Origin: an uncultured Dorea sp.
GTDB taxonomy: Bacteria > Bacillota > Clostridia > Lachnospirales > Lachnospiraceae
Length of the DNA: 24,855 nt
Assembly (NCBI GenBank): GCA_900543415.1
Contig: UQRE01000035.1
Coordinates: forward strand, 1-24,855
Direction: 5' to 3'
Positions within the stretch are counted from its first letter, which is position 1. The number at the start of each line of letters is the position of its first letter. The translations under genes were made by a program, and so were the position numbers. Positions 13,520-22,104 of the stretch are shown piece after piece. The notes beneath the pieces are model-generated. The model saw only the letters and a program-made list of their open reading frames with translations, was not told the origin of the DNA and ran no database searches.

Positions 13520-16500
13520 CGTATTCTTCCTGCCTTTGTGCAATATCGAAGACCTCATTGGTTTCCACAGTCGCCTTGTCTTCGCTATAGCTATGAAGCA
13601 ATAATTTTCGATAAATTGCAAGTCGTATACGCTGCTGTTTTTGGAAATTTCTTTTCCATTCCGGCTGAATAGATACTCTAATTGCTCCATCGACATCAAT
13701 CGTCAATTCAAAATTCTCTTCGAAATGATCATACAATGCACGCCTTGCTGCACTATCTTTAATCCCATCTGGATAACTGCCACTGGTTTCCGGGTGAAGA
13801 ATTGCTTCAGCCAACTCCACAACCTGTCGAAGGTATTCCTCGTAACTCATAGCTTCTATCTTACGCTGCATAATGATTTTCTTCAGCATTTCGGACAGTT
13901 TGCCATAGTACACACTATTGGAACTCATCTTCTTAACAATTTCATGCTGCAAGTTGTTGTCGATTGTCTCCGCCTTTGCTTCGTTGTTACCAGGTAGGTC
14001 TTTTACCAAGTCCGCAGGAGTGGTTGTCTTGCCCTGAAGGAGTAACTCCACCAAGGACATATTTCCGAGTTCGCTTACTACCTTTGTATCTTCCGCACGG
14101 ATATAAGTGTCCAAAATATAACGCATATCCGCCTCATATGGTTTAAGGTCGATATAGTCACAGCTTGCCAACTTAATCATTTCCTTGACTTTGTTATACC
14201 CTGAGATTTCACTACGCAGATAATTTAAATCATCGTCTGTGTAACCATAATTGGAAACCAGTCTGTCGCAGCAATTTGCAAAGGAACGAGAAAGAGCTGC
14301 TGTTAAAGCATACAGGGTATCTCTTCTTGCAGTTTTCTCATCACTTTGACTATCATCACCACAGAAATATTCAATAAAATCAGTGTCAGCCTGTGGCATA
14401 GGAACATTCTCAATCAACGCCTCAAGGGAAGTAAGCGTTCCTTCCAGTTCGGACTTTGCTTCATCATAGCGATTTTTAATAAGGCCTTCAACATCTTCTT
14501 TTTCGTAGCCATCAAAAGCCTCGGTTGTGTAATCTGCAACTGCAAGCTGCACATTACGGAACAAGTCCATATAGTCCACAATATATCCATAATCCTTGTC
14601 TTCGCCATCGGGTCTGTTGACACGACAGATAGCCTGGAAGAGGTCATGGTCACGCATAGACTTATCAATATATAGATAGGTTGCACTTGGAGCGTCAAAG
14701 CCAGTCAGCAGTTTGTCAACCACAATAAGCAACTTCATCTGCGCTGGCTCATGCTTGAATCGTTCCTTTGCTTCCTTTTCATATTCTGCGAGTTTTTTCC
14801 CGCCAAGCATACGCTCATAAATAGCCTTCTTATACTCGTCTTCACTTGCCTGGTTAGGGTCAGTTGTTGCCGTTCTTACGCTTTGTGTGGTAGGTTCATA
14901 AGAAGTTACTACTGCACACTTGGTAAATCCCATACTCATGAAGATTTCCCAATAACGGCAAGCTTCATAAATACTGTTTGCAACAAGCATAGCCGTACCA
15001 CGGTCCTCTTTAAGTCTCGGTTTTAGGCTCATATCGAAAACAATGTCGGACGCGATTTTCTCCAGACGCTGCTTGGAACTATACAGTTTATTGATGGATG
15101 TCCAGCTTTGCTTTAACTGGAGTTTAGCTCGCTCGGTCAATCCGTGAGTTTTATTTTCAAACCATAAATCAACCTTATCCTGACTGGACAAATCCTGATC
15201 CACATCTCTTGCTTCATAACGAAGGTCAAGAACCACACCATCCTCTACACCTTCATCGAATTTATAGGTGTGAATGTATGTACCGAAAGTTTCCAAGCTC
15301 GTTTGCTTATCAGTTTTCAAAAGGGGAGTACCCGTAAAACCGATCAAGACTGCATTCGGCATCAATACCTTTACTGCTTCATGCAGTTTGCCGGAGTTGG
15401 TACGATGACACTCATCAATGAATGCCACAATATTCCCCTTTGCGCTGAAGTCTTTTGGAAGGTCTTTCAGCAACTCTTTTCTATATTGGTCAATATCTGA
15501 TTGGCTTCCGGCGTTATGACCATATTTGTGAATTAACGAGCATACGATAGCATCTTCGTTTTTATCTAAGATGGAACGCAGGTCAGCACAGCTTTTGGCT
15601 CTGCGAACCTTTTCATCCACGTCAATAAAGAGGCTCTCAATCTGGTCATCCAATTCATCACGGTCTGTGATGATAACAACACGGCTGTCATTGACGTTTT
15701 CAATAATCCACTTCGTAAGCCATACCATAATGAGAGATTTACCGGAACCCTGGGTATTCCAGATGATACCGCCCTCATTTTCAAGAATACGCTTTCTTGC
15801 AGCAATATTGGCAAAATACTGATTGTGTCTTGTGACCTTTTTGATGCCCGCATCGTAAATCACGAAATCGTGGATAAGAGACAACAAGCGTTCCTTGTGA
15901 CAAAGAGAAATTACGCCGTCTCTCAGACGGTTAACTTCCTTGACCTGCAACAGTTTTACATCAGCAGACAATTTGTCAGTTGCTTTCTTATCTTCTTTCC
16001 ATTTCAGATAGTACTTCTCAGGCGTATCGGTTGTTCCATAGAAAAGTCCTTCTGCTTCATTGCCTGCGAACAAAAACTGAGCCGTGCTAAAGAAATTCAG
16101 AATGTTTTCACGCTTCTGATTCTGAAGCATCTGACGGATTCCTTTTCCAGCACTGACATAGGAACTCTTCAGTTCAAACATACCAAGAGCGATGCCGTTG
16201 ATGTACAGCACCACATCAGGACGTTTTCTCGTCACCCTATCATATCGCAGAACAGACACTTCTTCTGCTACATAAAAATCATTTTCGTCGATTTTATCCG
16301 AATCCCACTCAATGTAATGAACTGTCTCTCGTCGCCCATGTTCATCTTTTACACCTTGGCGTCCGTAACGGAGCAGTGAATACACACTGCGGTTAATTTG
16401 ATAAAGAGTGTCAACCTGGTTATTAACCTTGCTCAAAAGTTCGCTGATGGCAGTTTTAATCTGGTCATCACTGTATCCACGCTTTTTAAGATTTGCTTTC

Positions 16501-16628
16501 AGCAAGTCTTCCTTGACGGGAGTATTATCGATATCCTCCAGGTTGCCAAGGTAAGTATAGCCGAGGTCATCCACCAACCAGTGCAGAACTCTTTTCTGTA
16601 ATTTTTTCTCTGCATCTACAGTTACCAT
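13512..16628 (-). CDS. hsdR: Type I restriction enzyme, R subunit (HsdR)
   Basis: This 1038-residue protein is the motor and nuclease of the type I complex; it translocates DNA with ATP and cuts far from the recognition site. In order: an N-terminal PD-(D/E)xK nuclease (RPDVVLYINGIALGMFELKSS, with D138, E152 and K154), helicase motif I TQGSGKS (292-298), motif II DECHR (405-409), motif III GFTGTP, a RecA-like second lobe with the VDKLLTGFDAP and QAICRVNRP motifs, and a helical C-terminal region contacting HsdM/HsdS. All key residues are present and the length is normal, so the enzyme should be active. AAGGAGG lies before the ATG, which follows the hsdS stop by 11 bases; its end overlaps the peptidase gene. 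Confidence 0.97.
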   Translation of the reverse strand: MVTVDAEKKLQKRVLHWLVDDLGYTYLGNLEDIDNTPVKEDLLKANLKKRGYSDDQIKTAISELLSKVNNQVDTLYQINRSVYSLLRYGRQGVKDEHGRRETVHYIEWDSDKIDENDFYVAEEVSVLRYDRVTRKRPDVVLYINGIALGMFELKSSYVSAGKGIRQMLQNQKRENILNFFSTAQFLFAGNEAEGLFYGTTDTPEKYYLKWKEDKKATDKLSADVKLLQVKEVNRLRDGVISLCHKERLLSLIHDFVIYDAGIKKVTRHNQYFANIAARKRILENEGGIIWNTQGSGKSLIMVWLTKWIIENVNDSRVVIITDRDELDDQIESLFIDVDEKVRRAKSCADLRSILDKNEDAIVCSLIHKYGHNAGSQSDIDQYRKELLKDLPKDFSAKGNIVAFIDECHRTNSGKLHEAVKVLMPNAVLIGFTGTPLLKTDKQTSLETFGTYIHTYKFDEGVEDGVVLDLRYEARDVDQDLSSQDKVDLWFENKTHGLTERAKLQLKQSWTSINKLYSSKQRLEKIASDIVFDMSLKPRLKEDRGTAMLVANSIYEACRYWEIFMSMGFTKCAVVTSYEPTTQSVRTATTDPNQASEDEYKKAIYERMLGGKKLAEYEKEAKERFKHEPAQMKLLIVVDKLLTGFDAPSATYLYIDKSMRDHDLFQAICRVNRPDGEDKDYGYIVDYMDLFRNVQLAVADYTTEAFDGYEKEDVEGLIKNRYDEAKSELEGTLTSLEALIENVPMPQADTDFIEYFCGDDSQSDEKTARRDTLYALTAALSRSFANCCDRLVSNYGYTDDDLNYLRSEISGYNKVKEMIKLASCDYIDLKPYEADMRYILDTYIRAEDTKVVSELGNMSLVELLLQGKTTTPADLVKDLPGNNEAKAETIDNNLQHEIVKKMSSNSVYYGKLSEMLKKIIMQRKIEAMSYEEYLRQVVELAEAILHPETSGSYPDGIKDSAARRALYDHFEENFELTIDVDGAIRVSIQPEWKRNFQKQQRIRLAIYRKLLLHSYSEDKATVETNEVFDIAQRQEEYDA

Positions 16629-16639
16629 CTTGTGCCTCC

Positions 16640-17776
16640 TTACTTAGTCAAACGGACGCGGCCTGTCAGCAGGTCATCCATTGCGCCCTCTCTGATTTGA
16701 ATAATTTTTTCTCGTTCTGCTTCCAGATCTCGGATTTCTTCGTCCATCGCTGTCAATACCGTAGCAATGGCATCCTGCTCATCGACACCTGGCAACTCAA
16801 TTTGAATATCTTCTATAATATCTTTTGAGAGACGAGGAATGCTTGTACGACGCGTTTGCGTGTATATATATGCCTGCTTGTTAAGCAATACATAATATAA
16901 ATATTTCTGAGAAATATTGTTACAATGTTCAAAATAGTAACAATCATCAGCTGCCCAAAATGCTGTACTAGAATAACCAATATCTCCTGCATTGCCCGCA
17001 GCAATAATGAACGCAGAATTTGGTTGTACATTAGATTTTCCCCAATAACCAAGGGGAACCAAACTGTTTTGATATACTGGAAAACAGCTATTGATAACCG
17101 GTCTACAAGATAGTTGTAATCGTACTAATCTTTTCCCTCTTTTGATTTTTAAATAATCACTCAGTACTATCTTTTCCCAATCGCCCTCAAATCCCTCAAG
17201 TCGTGTCTTTCCACTAATTAAATCTTCCAACGCACCATCACGAATGCCCTTCTTTTTCTCAATCAGTTCTGCAAGGTCGTCAATGTAAGCGTCGAATTGA
17301 GAAAGAGTACGAGCAATTTCTTCTTGTTCTGGCTTCTCTGGCAAATGTATTTCAGTATCTAATATGATGCTGTTATATAATCTCTGAATAGTAGTGCCTT
17401 CTAACGCATCCCACGGAAACGAACGATAAAACCACCACAGAAACTTCCTGTCGATTACTTCCTTATCAACTTTTAACCACACAATATTGGAATCTTGGAA
17501 GTAGGAATCCTTTCCATCAAAAATGACGGTCTTTCCAATAGTTCCAGCAGCAGAAATTAAAACATCTCCTTTTTCAGGGTAAGGATATAACAGCTTATAT
17601 TTCTCATATAATTCTTGTGAAATGTAAGCATCAGCTTTACCACCAAATGTGCTAATTTTATAAAACGGAATCGCACCGTAGGTTTTTGTTTGGTTCTGAA
17701 AAATACGGCGACACATTTGAATGTATCCGATATCTCTCAATTGCATTGGTGCCCAATCAGTAGGATAAGTTACCAT
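16640..17776 (-). CDS. hsdS: Type I restriction enzyme, specificity subunit (HsdS)
   Basis: This 378-residue protein has two target recognition domains and two conserved coiled-coil repeats. TRD1 spans about residues 1-145, with GDVLISAAGTIGKTVI (71-86). The central repeat is PEQEEIARTLSQFDAYIDDL to DLISGKTRLEGFEGDW (149-200). TRD2 spans about 201-320, and the final repeat runs from VDEQDAIATVLTAMDEEI to DDLLTGRVRL. Each TRD reads one half of a split DNA target; the sequence of the target cannot be read from here. Length is at the short end but complete. Its start overlaps the hsdM stop by 7 bases (ATGGTAA). No second hsdS or invertase is present, so there is no sign of phase variation. Confidence 0.96.
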   Translation of the reverse strand: MVTYPTDWAPMQLRDIGYIQMCRRIFQNQTKTYGAIPFYKISTFGGKADAYISQELYEKYKLLYPYPEKGDVLISAAGTIGKTVIFDGKDSYFQDSNIVWLKVDKEVIDRKFLWWFYRSFPWDALEGTTIQRLYNSIILDTEIHLPEKPEQEEIARTLSQFDAYIDDLAELIEKKKGIRDGALEDLISGKTRLEGFEGDWEKIVLSDYLKIKRGKRLVRLQLSCRPVINSCFPVYQNSLVPLGYWGKSNVQPNSAFIIAAGNAGDIGYSSTAFWAADDCYYFEHCNNISQKYLYYVLLNKQAYIYTQTRRTSIPRLSKDIIEDIQIELPGVDEQDAIATVLTAMDEEIRDLEAEREKIIQIREGAMDDLLTGRVRLTK

Positions 17777-20460
17777 TTGTACCCCATCCTTTCCAGAGCT
17801 GATACTACTGCTGCTCTTGATTTCGCAGTTCTGTCCTCAATCTCACCAAGCGTGTGTTCATAGCGTTTTGCAATCAATAGTACCTTAGAGGACAGTGTAT
17901 TTAGAACCTGTTCGATTTCATCACATACATCCGCCGCAAGTTTTGACATCCACTTCATATCAAAGAGAAGATGCTTGATTTCTTCATCGGTCAATTCTGC
18001 GTATTTTGCTACCAGTTTTTCATCAAGTGCCTTACGGGCAGCTTTATATGCCTTGTCCACGGCATCCATCTCGGCATATTTCTGTAAATACAAGGTCAAC
18101 GTTGCATATTCGTCAGCATAGATTTCCGGCACCACAGCAGTCTCAGCAGCAACCTTCAGTGCAGCTTTCAGCTTTGCCTTGCCAAAGGTGCCGTTCTTGT
18201 TACGAATATCAAACTCACCCAATTCCGGCACTTCTCGAATAAGAGCCTCCATCTCAGCAGTCTTGCCTTCGTCAAACAGAACCATAAGCTGCATCATAGC
18301 ATCCATAACGGCAGAAGTCTTCTTGGCATCCAATTCCTTGATGCGCTTGTTCAGATTTGCCTTCGGAATACTGTCGCCTTTTTCGTTGAACACCTCTTTC
18401 AGAAGGCCCTCATCTCCGGATTCTTCTTCACGCATTTCATCCAGTTCCGACTCAAGAGCCGCGGACTGTTCCATCAATGCGGTAAGCTCTGCGAGTTCCT
18501 CTGCAAAGAAAACTGCCTCCATAATTTCCTTCGGAATCAGCGCGCCTTCAAAAGATTTCACCTTGGTAGTATCATCAACTTCTACAGTTTCTCCGCTTTC
18601 ATCCTTCTGCTTTTTCTTTGCATATTCGTAGTCAATTTCTCTTGCAACCTCATAGCCGCCCGCTTTGATGGCATACACATCATCCTGCAACTTAGCGTTC
18701 CAGTAATTCAGCAGACAATCATAAACATCATAGTTGTCAAGCAGTCTTACCTGTTCATATGCCACACGAAGCATTGTAGCAATCGTGCGAATGAGTTCCT
18801 TTGGATTGGTATTAGCATCAATACCAAGGAGGATGTCCTTAACTTCCGCTTTCCACTGTTCAAAAACCACTTCTGTTTCATGCTTCTTTTCGGCAAGGAT
18901 GCTCTCATCCTGGCTAATAACACCTTCAATCTCACCAGATGCAAGAGCAAGTGTATAAATGTTATGCACCTCATCGATACAGGTGAAAATTTCCTGCTTA
19001 AGAGAAGGCGCAATAGACCACAATTTCTTAAGCGAATCAACGTCTGCTCCCGGAATACCGCCCTTCAAGTGAGCAGCAATATTCTGCGGAAGAGTGTCAT
19101 CAATTTTCGGGATGTACCTCGGAATGTTAAGATTGCCGCCATTTTCTTTCAGTACATCGTTGTATGTTACAAAACGGGAGTATCCCGGAATGATGTCTTG
19201 GTTGATGAAAGTCTGGACAATTTTCTCAATATCCTGTTCACGAAGTCTGTTCTTGCTACCATCCTTCTTAAAGCCACGGCTGGCATCAATCAAGAAAATA
19301 CCTTCTCTTGTTTCCGCATCTTCCTTGTCAATGATGATAATACAAGCAGGAATGCCCGTGCCGTAGAAAAGGTTCGGTGGCAGACTTACAACGCCCTTGA
19401 TATATCTTTTCTTCAAGACTTCAATACGGATAGTTTCCTCTGCATTCCCTCTGAACAGAACGCCATGAGGCATAACTATACCTGCCTTACCGTTACTATC
19501 CAAGGATTTCAAAACGTGCAAAAACCAGGCATAGTCACCGTTCTTTTCAGGCGGAATACTATACCCATCAAATCTCTTATATTTATCCTCACTCGGCTTA
19601 ATTCCGTCCGTCCAAGATTTATCGGAGAACGGTGGATTCATAACGATGAAGTCAAATTTCTTCAGTTCGTCAAACTCATCCTTGTACTGCGGTGTGGAGA
19701 GCGTGTTGCCACTCTTGATTTCACCAGTACCCTTGTTATGCAAGATGAAGTTCATCTTTGCCAAACCTGCGGTATCAGGATACTTTTCCTGTCCGAAGAT
19801 AGTCACAATGGAATCGCCATTTTCGTCCACAGGCGCCTCGTCAGCAGACCTGATAAGAAGGCTACCACTACCTGCCGCAGGGTCATACAATGTCCATTTC
19901 TTTGTCGGCATCTGCTTAATATTACCGATGCCAATCAAACGAGCAATAATACGGGATACCTCGCTCGGTGTATAGAACTGTCCCTTACTCTTACCAGATT
20001 CCTGTGCGAATTTCATCATGAAATACTCATAGGCATCGCCGATAATATCATCGCCGCTTGCACGGTTATTTTTAAAGTCAATCGCAGGATTCTGGAATAC
20101 GGCAATCAAACCGGAAACCTTATCTACGAGTTCTTTACCGGAACCTAATTCTTCCGGGTTATTAAAACTGACATCAGGAAGAGAACCCTGCAGACGGTTG
20201 TCCTCAAGGAACTTCTGGATAATCTTATCCACGCGCTCGCCTACATCGCTCTTGCCTTTTGCAGCAATCAAGTCTTCAAAAGATGCACCCTTGCTGATGG
20301 TAAATTCAGCGAAAGGCTGACCCTTATATCTGTCAGATACATATTTGAAAAACAGCAGAACCAACACATAGTCTTTATAACGTGACGGTTCCACACCGCC
20401 CCTTAGCTTGTTACAAGCCTCCCAGAGCATTGAATACAATTCAGATTTCTTCACAGCCAT
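17770..20460 (-). CDS. hsdM: Type I DNA methyltransferase (HsdM), long form
   Basis: An 896-residue N6-adenine methylase subunit. The HsdM N-terminal helical domain (LYSMLWEACNKLRGGVEPS, residues 8-26) is followed by GQFYTPSEVSR (160-170), the AdoMet-binding motif DPAAGSGS (193-200) and the catalytic NPPF (275-278, in FIVMNPPFSDKSW). It methylates the HsdS-defined site on host DNA and is part of the cutting complex. Ordinary HsdM proteins are about 500-530 residues. Here about 370 extra residues follow: mostly helical, charged and coiled-coil-like (ELTALMEQSAALESELDEMR), ending near GYKW. Long forms of this kind are known in Firmicutes. The start MAVKKSELYS is first in the frame. A 49-base gap separates it from the HTH gene. 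Confidence 0.96.
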   Translation of the reverse strand: MAVKKSELYSMLWEACNKLRGGVEPSRYKDYVLVLLFFKYVSDRYKGQPFAEFTISKGASFEDLIAAKGKSDVGERVDKIIQKFLEDNRLQGSLPDVSFNNPEELGSGKELVDKVSGLIAVFQNPAIDFKNNRASGDDIIGDAYEYFMMKFAQESGKSKGQFYTPSEVSRIIARLIGIGNIKQMPTKKWTLYDPAAGSGSLLIRSADEAPVDENGDSIVTIFGQEKYPDTAGLAKMNFILHNKGTGEIKSGNTLSTPQYKDEFDELKKFDFIVMNPPFSDKSWTDGIKPSEDKYKRFDGYSIPPEKNGDYAWFLHVLKSLDSNGKAGIVMPHGVLFRGNAEETIRIEVLKKRYIKGVVSLPPNLFYGTGIPACIIIIDKEDAETREGIFLIDASRGFKKDGSKNRLREQDIEKIVQTFINQDIIPGYSRFVTYNDVLKENGGNLNIPRYIPKIDDTLPQNIAAHLKGGIPGADVDSLKKLWSIAPSLKQEIFTCIDEVHNIYTLALASGEIEGVISQDESILAEKKHETEVVFEQWKAEVKDILLGIDANTNPKELIRTIATMLRVAYEQVRLLDNYDVYDCLLNYWNAKLQDDVYAIKAGGYEVAREIDYEYAKKKQKDESGETVEVDDTTKVKSFEGALIPKEIMEAVFFAEELAELTALMEQSAALESELDEMREEESGDEGLLKEVFNEKGDSIPKANLNKRIKELDAKKTSAVMDAMMQLMVLFDEGKTAEMEALIREVPELGEFDIRNKNGTFGKAKLKAALKVAAETAVVPEIYADEYATLTLYLQKYAEMDAVDKAYKAARKALDEKLVAKYAELTDEEIKHLLFDMKWMSKLAADVCDEIEQVLNTLSSKVLLIAKRYEHTLGEIEDRTAKSRAAVVSALERMGYKW

Positions 20461-20509
20461 AGCCCTCTTTTATCTCCATTCTAATAAATTTTTCTTAATG
20501 TGCATGCTA

Positions 20510-20704
20510 TCATTCAATAGCGCTTTTTCCACTTTTGACCCAAGCATCTAATTCAGAAAATTTAAATTTCCATTTCTTTCCGATTTTGTGGGCAGGAATT
20601 CCTGTGTCTTTTTTAATCCAGTCTCTAACTGTAATAGGCTTAATACCTAAATATTCTGCGGCCTCTTCAATGCCTATCCATTTATCGTTCATCATCTCAT
20701 TCAC
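20510..20704 (-). CDS. Small helix-turn-helix (excisionase-like) protein at the head of the hsd operon
   Basis: Read from a GTG at 20704 that has GAGGTG 6 bases upstream, this gives 64 residues; ATG at 20692 is the alternative, and a longer form from 20737 is less likely. The sequence DKWIGIEEAAEYLGIKPITVRDWI is a MerR/excisionase-type helix-turn-helix (HTH_17), followed by the typical HKIGKKWKFKFSELDAWV wing. Genes like this often precede hsdM in type I operons. It may control the operon's expression, similar in idea to controller proteins, but that is inference. It is 49 bases upstream of hsdM and downstream of a good promoter. Confidence 0.8.
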   Translation of the reverse strand: MNEMMNDKWIGIEEAAEYLGIKPITVRDWIKKDTGIPAHKIGKKWKFKFSELDAWVKSGKSAIE

Positions 20705-20749
20705 TATTTTCACCTCGTTAAATGTTGATGGATACAAAATACCATTATC

Positions 20750-20778
20750 ATTTTATCACAGTTTTTTATTGTTTTCAA
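20750..20778 (-). promoter_or_regulatory. Promoter of the hsd operon
   Basis: On the minus strand TTGAAA (20773-20778) and TAAAAT (20750-20755) are 17 bases apart, with TGA just before the -10 giving an extended -10 element. It lies about 46 bases upstream of the HTH gene start. Confidence 0.6.
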
Positions 20779-20940
20779 TCTGTTATATCATGTTTATTGA
20801 TGTTTCATTATGTTTTATATTGGCTTTTAACAAATTCTGTATATTACTAATCCCACAAACTTACTACAAATTCATCCTAGTAATTCAACCATACCCATTT
20901 TCAACTTGTTAACTCAATGCTTGAATTCGTCTCCTGAATT

Positions 20941-20981
20941 AAAAAGCAAAAAGAGCTGGAAGAATGATGCCTCCAACTCTT
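20941..20981 (-). terminator. Rho-independent terminator (second after abiE)
   Basis: On the minus strand AAGAGTTGGA pairs with TCCAGCTCTT (one G-T pair) around an 11-base loop, followed by TTTGCTTTTT. It lies about 130 bases beyond the terminator right after abiEii. Between 20779 and 20940 I see only AT-rich sequence and no gene. Confidence 0.65.
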
Positions 20982-21018
20982 GTAAATACCTTATTCAGTT
21001 CTTTTTCAACATATTATT

Positions 21019-21144
21019 CTAGTCTCGCACGTATCCTCGTGCTACATTTGAATAATTTTCCCTAAGTAGGTTTTGCCGAGATTTTTCCGGTAAGAGCCTA
21101 GAAAAGTGCAAAAAATAATGCCTAGCGGCATAACCTCTAGGCAT
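21019..21144 (-). other. 42-codon frame between two terminators, doubtful coding
   Basis: The frame starts with MPRGYAARHYFL inside the terminator stem and ends ENYSNVARGYVRD. It has no ribosome-binding site, and its first 11 codons are the abiE terminator itself. Such frames tend to be translated repeats rather than proteins. It may mark an intergenic repeat element or an RNA gene. I would not call it a protein. Confidence 0.25.
21110..21144 (-). terminator. Rho-independent terminator after abiEii
   Basis: ATGCCTAG and CTAGGCAT form a perfect 8-bp stem with an 11-base loop. On the minus strand it is followed by TATTTTTTG. It begins 18 bases after the abiEii stop. Confidence 0.85.
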
Positions 21145-21162
21145 CACATCAATTTCAATATG

Positions 21163-22104
21163 TTATTGTTGGCATTTCCAAAGTGCCATTGGATGTTCCT
21201 TAATTCTTTCCACGATTTCTTTATCATCAAATAACAATTCCGGAACATACTCTTTTTCGATAAAACGGTCCATGTATTCCTGCTCTCGTTCCGTCAGCTG
21301 CATCAATTCTGCAATGTAATCCTTTGCCAGCTGCTTTCTTTCGTCCAGTTTGAAATTATCTTTCTTACTGAGCACAGGAAATAAATCTCTTCGTATCTTA
21401 TCAAACTTTAAGGAATCAATGGCTGATGTATCAAAGTTTCGATTTACAGTCTCTGCAGAAATTGTTGCGTAGAATGCAAAGCACTTACGAAACATGTCTC
21501 GTTCGTCCGCAAACAATTTTCCGGCAATCAGATTTCCCCAATCATACAAATCTCTTGCAGCAGCTCTACTAATCAGCGCGTTTCCTTTTGCTGCAAAAAT
21601 CTCCATCGGCGCTACCATCCGAATCTCCAAGCCATCGTCAAATACCTCTGGAAGAATTCTTCTATGTACCGGTTCCAAAATATGTGCACGCAAAGAATAA
21701 TTCAATTCTATCTTAATCATATCTCGGTTACCACCGGCATTCTGATACTGATAATAGAAAGCATCCAAGCTGTGCGTAAATCGGGAACCTTTGGATAACT
21801 GGTATCCTTCCGCCTCCATGTAATCTTTTATGAGAGTCGTAATCTTATCTCTGGCCTCTAACATATCTTCTTTTGTGTCGTTTGGTGTGTAGTCCATATC
21901 GATATCCACAGACAAACGTGGCAGATTGAATACAGTCAAATTGATGGCTGTTCCGCCTTTTAAAAGTAGATGTTCTCTCAGATATTCTTCTTCATTCAGA
22001 TAACGCAGTATCTCCTTCAAGCGTAACACCTTTTCAAAGGTATCTCTTACAAATCCATGCTGCTGTGCAACACGTCCAATTTCTACTTTATTATATATCG
22101 GCAT
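21163..22104 (-). CDS. abiEii: AbiEii/AbiGii-family nucleotidyltransferase toxin
   Basis: This 313-residue toxin belongs to the DNA polymerase beta-type nucleotidyltransferase superfamily. The key signature is present: LLLKGGTAINLTVFN (46-60) and the metal-binding acidic pair in RLSVDIDMDYTP (63-74; D67 and D69). A later conserved EIFAAKGNALISRAAARDLYDW block contains the RDLYD motif typical of the family. AbiEii-type toxins halt growth on phage infection; related MenT and AbiE enzymes act as GTP- or NTP-dependent transferases, some on tRNA. The start overlaps the antitoxin gene by 14 bases, with GGAGTG upstream. The gene appears intact and functional. A terminator follows it. Confidence 0.95.
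   Translation of the reverse strand: MPIYNKVEIGRVAQQHGFVRDTFEKVLRLKEILRYLNEEEYLREHLLLKGGTAINLTVFNLPRLSVDIDMDYTPNDTKEDMLEARDKITTLIKDYMEAEGYQLSKGSRFTHSLDAFYYQYQNAGGNRDMIKIELNYSLRAHILEPVHRRILPEVFDDGLEIRMVAPMEIFAAKGNALISRAAARDLYDWGNLIAGKLFADERDMFRKCFAFYATISAETVNRNFDTSAIDSLKFDKIRRDLFPVLSKKDNFKLDERKQLAKDYIAELMQLTEREQEYMDRFIEKEYVPELLFDDKEIVERIKEHPMALWKCQQ

Noticed and set aside
13520..13699. N-terminal extension of the YgjP-like peptidase.
   Set aside because: It would read 180 bases of hsdR in a wrong frame. The overlapping ATG at 13519 gives the natural family start.
18880..20148. A 422-codon plus-strand frame opposite hsdM, and similar long plus-strand frames opposite hsdR, the portal chimera and hsdS.
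   Set aside because: They are shadows of clear minus-strand genes, have no ribosome-binding site or family features, and are Cys/Phe/Ser-rich low-quality translations.
16640..20460. Phase-variable type I system (inverted hsdS copies, recombinase).
   Set aside because: Only one hsdS is present, with no inverted repeats in the TRDs and no invertase gene nearby.
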